Shown here: piece after piece, positions 58,606-64,000 of the stretch
How positions within the stretch are numbered: the stretch's first letter is position 1
Layout: every line of letters starts with the position of its first letter
Origin: Chelativorans sp. AA-79
GTDB taxonomy: Bacteria; Pseudomonadota; Alphaproteobacteria; Rhizobiales; Rhizobiaceae
Reading direction: 5' to 3'
Assembly (NCBI RefSeq): GCF_029457495.1
Contig: NZ_CP120361.1
Location: 4,728,001 to 4,792,000 of the forward strand
Length of the DNA stretch: 64,000 nt
The notes under the pieces: model-generated
The model's database searches: none
The model's input: the letters and a program-made list of their open reading frames with translations, nothing else
What the model was told of the DNA's origin: nothing
Position numbers and translations under genes: made by a program

Positions 58606-61600
58606 GTGCAGGGCTGGGTCATCGCCATCATAGCCATCGGCTACGTCACGTTTCTTTTCGTGATCGCGAGCCTTGGGGACCGGCGCGCCGCCGCCGGGCG
58701 TGCATCCGGCACACGGCCGCTCATCTACGCATTGAGTTTGGCGATCTACTGCACCTCGTGGACCTTCTTCGGCTCGGTGGGGCTGGCCACCGAAAGGGCT
58801 TTCGAGTTTCTCACCATCTATATCGGCCCGGTGCTCGTTTTCGTTTTCGCCAATCGGCTTCTCGGCCGCATCATCAAACTGGCGAAGAGGGAAAAGATCA
58901 CCTCCGTCGCGGATTTCCTCGCCGCCCGCTACGGCAAGAGTTTCGCCATCGCCTCGGTGGCCGCGCTCATCGCCACCTGCGGCACAATCCCTTATATCGC
59001 CCTCCAGCTGAAGGCGATTTCGGCTTCCGTCAGCCTGATGGTGGAGCATTATGACGGTGCGATGCCCACGATGGAGTTCTTCATCGGCGACATATCGCTG
59101 CTGATAGCAATGCTACTCGCGCTTTTTGCCGTTCTCTTCGGAACGCGGCATGCCGACGCCACGGAGCATCAGAACGGTCTGGTGCTTGCGGTGGCGGTAG
59201 AATCGGTCATCAAGCTCGCGGCATTCCTCGCCGTCGGCGTGGCGGTCACCTTCTTCCTTTTCGGTGGAGCGGGCGAACTCGTGCGGAAGATCACGACGGA
59301 GCCGCGGGTGACCGAAGCGTTCGCGCACCCGACCTCCCTTGCCACCTGGGTGGTGATGACGACGCTCAGCGCCTGCGCGGTCATCATGCTGCCACGCCAG
59401 TTCTACGTGACCATCGTGGAGAACAAGGGCCCGGACGAGCTCAGGCGGGCGGCGTGGCTTTTCCCTCTCTATCTCGTGCTCATCAACCTCTTCGTCATAC
59501 CGATCGCCTTTGCCGGCCTGCAGACGGTAGGCGACCGCACCAATTCGGATCTCTACGTGCTCGCGGTGCCGCTTCTCGCCGGGCATGACGCATTGGCGCT
59601 CGTGGCCTTCATCGGCGGGCTGTCGGCTGCGACGGCGATGGTGATCGTGGACAGCGTGGCGCTGTCCATCATGATCTCCAACGACCTGATCATCCCGCTC
59701 TTCGTCCGCCGCCTGCTGCATCCTGAAAGTGGAGAGAAGGAGGACTGGTCGCGCGTCATCCTCAACATCCGGCGGGCGGCCATTTTCCTCATCCTGTTCG
59801 CTGCCTTCCTCTACTACCGGCAAAGCACGAACGATACACGGCTTGCCGCCATCGGCCTCATTTCCTTTGCTGCGATCGCACAGTTCGCCCCGGCTTTTCT
59901 GGGCGGGCTCATCTGGCGCGGTGCAAACAGCCGGGGCGCGCTGCTCGGCATGGGCGCAGGGTTCTCCATATGGGCCTATACGCTCTTCTTCCCGTCGGTG
60001 GCCCCGCCGGGCACCGAAATCATCGCCCACGGCCCCTTCGGGATCGAGGCGCTACGGCCTCAGGCTCTGTTCGGCACCATCGCCGAGCCGCTGAATCACG
60101 GGGTGCTCTGGAGCCTTGCCGTCAATATGCTGTTCTTCGTTCTCGGTTCGCTCTCCCGTGCTGCAAAGCCCCTGGAGCGGATCCAGGCGGCCATCTTCGT
60201 ACCGCGCGAGGCAACGCCGATGCCGAGCCTGCGCCGCTTTCGCCCCACAGTGACGGTCAACGATCTCAAGGACACCATCTCGCGCTATCTCGGCGTAGAG
60301 CGGACGGAGCGGTCGTTCCTCACCTTCGAGGCTGAACAGGGCACCTCGCTCAACGGCAATACGCAGGCGAGCATGCCCGTCATCCGATTTTCCGAGCAGC
60401 TCCTGACGAGTGCGGTCGGTTCTTCCTCCGCCCGGCTCATCCTCTCGCTGCTCTTCCAGCGCAACGACACCGCGCCGCGCGATGCCATGAAATTGCTCGA
60501 CGATGCATCCATCGCGCTCCAGTACAACCGCGACCTGCTACAGACAGCGCTCGACCAGATGGAAGAGGGAATCACCGTCTTCGACGGGAACTTCCGGCTG
60601 ATATGCTGGAACCGGAAGTTCCGCGTGCTCTTCGACCTGCCCGATGTCATGGGGCAGGTGGGCGTGTCGCTTGGGGAAATCGTGGACCATCTCATGGCGA
60701 GGGGCGAGCTTTCCCGGGATACGGAAAAGACCGTCCTTGAACGGCTTGCCGCCTTCGGCACACCGTGGGAACTCACGCTGCGGAGGAGCAGCCGCATTCT
60801 GGAGATCCGCTCCAATGTCATGCCGGGCGGCGGCATGGTCGCCACCTATACGGACATCACGGCTCGCGTGGCGGCGGATATGGCTCTGAAACGCGCCAAC
60901 GAGACACTGGAACAGCGCGTGGCAAACCGCACCGCCGAGCTCACGCGCGTCAACGAAGAGCTCGCGCAGGCCCAGATGATCGCCGAGGAGGCCAATCTCA
61001 GCAAGACACGTTTCCTCGCCGCAGCGGGGCACGACATCCTGCAGCCCCTCAACGCCGCGCGCCTTTACTGCGCTTCGCTCAGGGAGAAAACCGACAGGCA
61101 AGACCTGGGCACCGTTGTCGAGAACGTCGAATCCTCCCTCGATTCGGTCGAGGCCATCCTGGGCGCGGTGCTTGACATCTCCCGCCTCGACACGGGAGCC
61201 TTGAAACCCTCCGAAAGCGCCTTCCGGCTGGACGCGCTCCTGAACCAGATCCGCACCGATTTCCAGCCGCTCGCGGCGGAAAAGGGCCTGCGGCTCACCA
61301 TCGTGCCATCCTCCGTTGCAATCCGCACCGACCGCAATCTCTTCCGCCGCCTCGTACAGAACCTCGTGTCGAACGCCATCAAATACACGCGCAGCGGACG
61401 CGTCGTCGTCGGCGTGCGACGGCGTGGCGAACTGGCGGAACTGCAGGTGATCGATACGGGAATCGGCATTGCCGGAGACAAGCTCAACGCCGTCTTCCGC
61501 GAGTTCACCCGCCTCGAAGAGGGCATGCGCGAGGCGCAGGGGCTGGGCCTTGGCCTTTCGATCGTCGACCGCATTGCGCGGGTGCTGAGGCTCGAAATCC

Positions 61601-62100
61601 GGCTGCAATCCGAACCGGGGAATGGCACGCGGTTCTCCGTCGTCCTGCCGGTCAGCGCGGCGCTGCCGGAATCGTTGTTGGAGCAGGCTCCGCCCGCAGT
61701 CGGCCCCAGCGTGATGCTTGCCGGACTCAATCTGTTGTGCATCGACAATGACGAGCAGATCCTCAAGGGAATGCGCCTGCTACTCGAAGGATGGGGCTGC
61801 CGCGTCCATACGCTGTCCGGTCTTGCGGCCCTCGATGCGCTGCGCATCCCAGGCAACCGCCCGGACCTCATCCTGGCCGACTATCATCTCGAAAATGGAG
61901 AGAATGGCCTATCCGCGGTCCGGCGTCTTCGCCACGCCTGGGGCACCGAGATTCCCGCCGTGCTGATTACGGCGGACCGCACCGGCGAGGTGCGCGCCGC
62001 CGCGGAAGCCATGGGGGTCTCGCTGCTCAACAAGCCGATCAAGCCGGCTTCGCTCCGCGCACTCCTCATGCGCTATCGCCAGGTACTCGCTGCAGAATAG
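58606..62100 (+). CDS. Symporter-domain hybrid sensor histidine kinase (CbrA/NahK-like)
   Basis: This protein has about 1164 residues from GTG 58606 (VQGWVIAIIAIGYVTFLFVI). Residues 1-515 are a sodium:solute-symporter-type membrane domain with about 13 helices. A PAS segment follows at about 650-765 (ALDQMEEGITVFDGNFRLIC). The kinase core has phospho-acceptor His809 in LAAAGHDILQPLNAARL and HATPase motifs LVQNLVSNAIKYTRSG, VIDTGIGIAGDKL and GLGLGLSIVDRIA. A receiver domain ends the protein with acceptor Asp1092 in LILADYHLENGENG. It is convergent with a NarL-type regulator gene, its probable partner. Likely it senses a solute and controls carbon metabolism genes. Confidence 0.93.
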   Translation: MQGWVIAIIAIGYVTFLFVIASLGDRRAAAGRASGTRPLIYALSLAIYCTSWTFFGSVGLATERAFEFLTIYIGPVLVFVFANRLLGRIIKLAKREKITSVADFLAARYGKSFAIASVAALIATCGTIPYIALQLKAISASVSLMVEHYDGAMPTMEFFIGDISLLIAMLLALFAVLFGTRHADATEHQNGLVLAVAVESVIKLAAFLAVGVAVTFFLFGGAGELVRKITTEPRVTEAFAHPTSLATWVVMTTLSACAVIMLPRQFYVTIVENKGPDELRRAAWLFPLYLVLINLFVIPIAFAGLQTVGDRTNSDLYVLAVPLLAGHDALALVAFIGGLSAATAMVIVDSVALSIMISNDLIIPLFVRRLLHPESGEKEDWSRVILNIRRAAIFLILFAAFLYYRQSTNDTRLAAIGLISFAAIAQFAPAFLGGLIWRGANSRGALLGMGAGFSIWAYTLFFPSVAPPGTEIIAHGPFGIEALRPQALFGTIAEPLNHGVLWSLAVNMLFFVLGSLSRAAKPLERIQAAIFVPREATPMPSLRRFRPTVTVNDLKDTISRYLGVERTERSFLTFEAEQGTSLNGNTQASMPVIRFSEQLLTSAVGSSSARLILSLLFQRNDTAPRDAMKLLDDASIALQYNRDLLQTALDQMEEGITVFDGNFRLICWNRKFRVLFDLPDVMGQVGVSLGEIVDHLMARGELSRDTEKTVLERLAAFGTPWELTLRRSSRILEIRSNVMPGGGMVATYTDITARVAADMALKRANETLEQRVANRTAELTRVNEELAQAQMIAEEANLSKTRFLAAAGHDILQPLNAARLYCASLREKTDRQDLGTVVENVESSLDSVEAILGAVLDISRLDTGALKPSESAFRLDALLNQIRTDFQPLAAEKGLRLTIVPSSVAIRTDRNLFRRLVQNLVSNAIKYTRSGRVVVGVRRRGELAELQVIDTGIGIAGDKLNAVFREFTRLEEGMREAQGLGLGLSIVDRIARVLRLEIRLQSEPGNGTRFSVVLPVSAALPESLLEQAPPAVGPSVMLAGLNLLCIDNDEQILKGMRLLLEGWGCRVHTLSGLAALDALRIPGNRPDLILADYHLENGENGLSAVRRLRHAWGTEIPAVLITADRTGEVRAAAEAMGVSLLNKPIKPASLRALLMRYRQVLAAE

Positions 62101-62111
62101 GGCTGCGGAGA

Positions 62112-62762
62112 CTAAATGCTTTCCGAAAGCGGCGTGGTACCGATGCGCGAGAGGCAGATCACCGCCTGTGTGCGGCTGTCGACGCCGAGCTTCTGCAATA
62201 TCGCCGAGACATGCGCCTTGACGGTCGCTTCCGAGACATTGAGCTCATAGGCGATCTGCTTGTTCAGAAGCCCCTCGCCAAGCATCGAGAGAACGCGTGC
62301 CTGCTGCGGCGTCAGGGTGCGCATACGATTGATCAGTTCCTCCTCGTCTCTCCCTTCGCCGAGGTCGACCCCGTCGGGGATGTAGATGCCACCGTCGAGA
62401 ACCGTCTGCACGGCACGACGCATCTCGTCCATACGCGCGGATTTCGAGATGAAGCCGGAGGCGCCGAGCTCCAGGGCGCGGCGGATCGTCTGCGGGTCGT
62501 CATGGGCGGAGACGATGACAATGGGCACGGCGGGGCAAAGACCCCGCAGCGCCACGAGCCCGGTAAGCCCGCTCGCACCCGGCATCGCCAGGTCGAGGAG
62601 CATGAGATCGATATCGGGATCCCGCGAGATCAACGCCTTCGCGTCAGCGAAATCCCCCGCTTCCAAAATCTCACAGTTCGCGCCGAGACCGCCCAGCGCC
62701 TGCTGCAGAGCGCCTCGGAAAAGCGGATGGTCGTCCGCGACGACGAAACGGTAACCTGGCAA
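62112..62762 (-). CDS. NarL/FixJ-family response regulator (ErdR/AgmR-like)
   Basis: This protein has 216 residues if started at TTG 62762, which has GGGAGG 5 bases upstream (LPGYRFVVADDHPLFRGAL); a GTG at 62819 is the upstream option without such a site. The receiver has the acidic pair in VVADDHP and phospho-acceptor Asp in LMLLDLAMPGASGL (about residue 56). The LuxR-type HTH is LTPQQARVLSMLGEGLLNKQ, IAYELNVSEATVKAHVSAIL. It lies 11 bases from the convergent sensor kinase and probably receives phosphate from it. Confidence 0.9.
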   Translation of the reverse strand: MPGYRFVVADDHPLFRGALQQALGGLGANCEILEAGDFADAKALISRDPDIDLMLLDLAMPGASGLTGLVALRGLCPAVPIVIVSAHDDPQTIRRALELGASGFISKSARMDEMRRAVQTVLDGGIYIPDGVDLGEGRDEEELINRMRTLTPQQARVLSMLGEGLLNKQIAYELNVSEATVKAHVSAILQKLGVDSRTQAVICLSRIGTTPLSESI

Positions 62763-62873
62763 GAATCCCTCCCGGCCTCCCGCTCCTTTGTTCTTTTGTT
62801 TGAGCGGGATCACACGCACGATTATGCGAGGATCGCAGCCTTTTGCAAGGTAGTGGCCGGAATTGGCTGCAAG

Positions 62874-63317
62874 TCAGGTGCGCTGGTCGGGCGCGCTCTC
62901 CTGTTGGGGAGCCGGTTCGTTCGGCGTCTCTTCCTGCTCCAGCCCCTTCACGATATCGACGAAGCGGCGGAAGAAGCGCTCCATCATGTTCAGCGACTGC
63001 TCGAATTCCTCTTCCGGGACGAGGTTGCGTATCCCTCCGCCCTCGAGTGCCTCCACGCGCGCCTCGAGCGCGGTTACTTTCCGCCGTAGGGTCTCGATCT
63101 CGGATTCAGCTGCTTCGGCCTCGTTGCTCGCCGGGCGGCAGACGAGCTCTCCTTCCTGTTCCTTGCAGAGCGTCATCGCGCCGGTCTCGGTGTCCATGCG
63201 CACATAACCGTCAGTGGTTCGCTCCAGGCGATACCGTTCTTCGTTCTGGGCCGATGCCGTGCCCGCGAGAGCCGGCAGCAAACAAAGGCCGGCGAGGGGG
63301 AAGAGTGCTGCTCGCAT
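62874..63317 (-). CDS. Secreted coiled-coil protein, unknown function
   Basis: This 147-residue protein starts at ATG 63317 (MRAALFPLAGLCLLPALAGT), with AAGGAGAG upstream. A signal peptide is followed by a short beta segment (RYRLERTTDGYVRMDTETGA-MTLC) with two cysteines (CKEQEGELVC), then a coiled coil of about 40 residues (EAAESEIETLRRKVTALEAR) and an acidic C-terminus. Similar proteins occur widely in rhizobia without a known role. Confidence 0.7.
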   Translation of the reverse strand: MRAALFPLAGLCLLPALAGTASAQNEERYRLERTTDGYVRMDTETGAMTLCKEQEGELVCRPASNEAEAAESEIETLRRKVTALEARVEALEGGGIRNLVPEEEFEQSLNMMERFFRRFVDIVKGLEQEETPNEPAPQQESAPDQRT

Positions 63318-63439
63318 CGAAATCTCTCCTTGATCCGCTTCCAGATTGGCGGACGAATGCGCCGCTATTGAGGTGCAAAAGGCCTTGCCGGTCAACGGAG
63401 ACACTTCCACCCCTGTTCCATTGGCAGTATAGCGCAGCC

Positions 63440-63787
63440 ATGTCTCGATTGATCTACAAGATATGTCCGGCGCCCCTGTGGCGCGAAGCCGAGGAGCGCG
63501 GTGTTTTCACCGGGGCTCCGATCGATATCCAGGATGGCTTCATCCATTTCTCGACCGCCTCGCAGGTGCAGGAGACCGCGGCCAGGCACTTTTCCGGGCA
63601 GGACGGTCTGTTCCTGATCGCCGTAGAAGAAGAAGAGCTCGGCCCCGCGCTGAAGTACGAAGTCTCGCGCGGCGGACAGCTTTTTCCGCATCTCTATGCC
63701 TCGCTGCCGGTCAATGCGGTACGCTGGGTCAAGCCGCTGCCGCTCGGCGGCGAGGGTGGCCACGTGTTTCCGGCACTCGACGCATGA
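63440..63787 (+). CDS. DUF952 family protein
   Basis: This 115-residue protein has the family pattern LIYKICPAPLWREAEERGVF, DIQDGFIHFSTASQVQETAA, RHFSGQDGLFLIAV and YEVSRGGQLFPHLYASLPV. DUF952 is a glutathione-transferase-like small fold of unknown function, commonly encoded just before pyrD in rhizobia, as here. Its stop overlaps the pyrD start (ATGA). Confidence 0.9.
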   Translation: MSRLIYKICPAPLWREAEERGVFTGAPIDIQDGFIHFSTASQVQETAARHFSGQDGLFLIAVEEEELGPALKYEVSRGGQLFPHLYASLPVNAVRWVKPLPLGGEGGHVFPALDA

Positions 63788-64000
63788 TGCGGATTCTTGA
63801 CGGGCTGACGCAGCCGCTGCTTTTCGCCTTCGATCCCGAGCGGGCACATGGGCTTTCCATCGCCGCGCTCAAATCCGGCATCCCATTCTGCTCGCCACCA
63901 CCGACGAACCCCAAACTATCTCAGACGATCGCAGGCCTGGATTTCCCGAATCCACTCGGCATGGCGGCAGGTTACGACAAGAATGCCGAAGTGTCCGATG
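63784..64000 (+). CDS. pyrD: Dihydroorotate dehydrogenase (quinone), N-terminal part (runs off window)
   Basis: The first 72 residues are visible: MMRILDGLTQPLLFAFDPER, AHGLSIAALKSGIPF, then GLDFPNPLGMAAGYDKNAEV. This is the class 2 PyrD start, with the membrane-association helix and the FMN-binding GMAAGYDKN motif. The enzyme oxidises dihydroorotate to orotate with ubiquinone in pyrimidine synthesis. Translation may start at 63784 or the adjacent Met codon at 63787. Confidence 0.95.
   Translation, partial: MMRILDGLTQPLLFAFDPERAHGLSIAALKSGIPFCSPPPTNPKLSQTIAGLDFPNPLGMAAGYDKNAEVSD

Overview
The window looks like a chromosome segment from a high-GC alphaproteobacterium of the order Hyphomicrobiales (Rhizobiales), most like the Phyllobacteriaceae. 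The signs are 5-aminolevulinate synthase for haem, a DUF1127 protein, a two-gene ligD/ku end-joining system, hydantoinase/ABC and TRAP catabolic operons, and housekeeping mscL and pyrD. This placement is my inference from gene content; no marker gene settles genus or species.

Layout. 1-7.5 kb: a leftward operon (ABC ATPase, hyuA, hyuB, substrate-binding protein, start of a permease) divergent from a LacI-type regulator, with an 18-bp perfect palindrome over the operon promoter. 7.7-10.9 kb: small genes and a TolB-like/TPR protein that share a GTGAGG-N5-CCTCAC element. 11.3-12.5 kb: a nucleotidyltransferase-fold gene behind a tandem inverted-repeat operator. 12.8-16.4 kb: a scrapyard of remnants (Argonaute PIWI piece, methyltransferase 5' end, frameshifted SnoaL and LysR genes, TetR piece, truncated xthA). 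16.4-21.5 kb: a non-homologous end-joining operon (ligD, ku, TPR protein, hydrolase, xthA remnant). 22.0-35.2 kb: a catabolic cluster (sulfatase, flavin monooxygenase, TRAP transporter, extradiol dioxygenase-like, FAH hydrolase, quinone oxidoreductase, broken GST) with an IclR regulator, ending in an IS630 element.

35.459-55.219 kb is a 19.7-kb integrative island in the 3' end of tRNA-Phe(GAA). It has 47-bp direct repeats, a tyrosine integrase, an AlpA-like regulator and a primase/helicase module flanked by repeat boxes. Its cargo is defence-like: a SIR2-STAND protein; a modification-restriction-like set of DNA methyltransferase, PD-(D/E)XK protein, McrB-like AAA ATPase and a MORC/MutL-like GHKL ATPase; and a ubiquitin-like conjugation operon (Ubl, E1-like enzyme, DUF6527 protein, DUF2188 protein) divergent from an XRE repressor/ImmA protease pair. 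55.2-64 kb is ordinary chromosome: LprI-like protein, hemA, mscL, a symporter-type sensor kinase and a NarL-type regulator, a coiled-coil secreted protein, a DUF952 protein and the start of pyrD.

The most interesting material is the island cargo. A ubiquitin-like pathway apparently controlled by a protease-sensitive repressor sits beside a four-component methylase/nuclease/AAA/GHKL cluster and a SIR2-STAND gene, all on one tRNA-Phe element. A second, degenerate tRNA-Phe 3' end at 22.02 kb, with about 145 bp of sequence also found in inverted orientation at 35.3 kb, suggests that the catabolic cluster lies between remnants of older elements.
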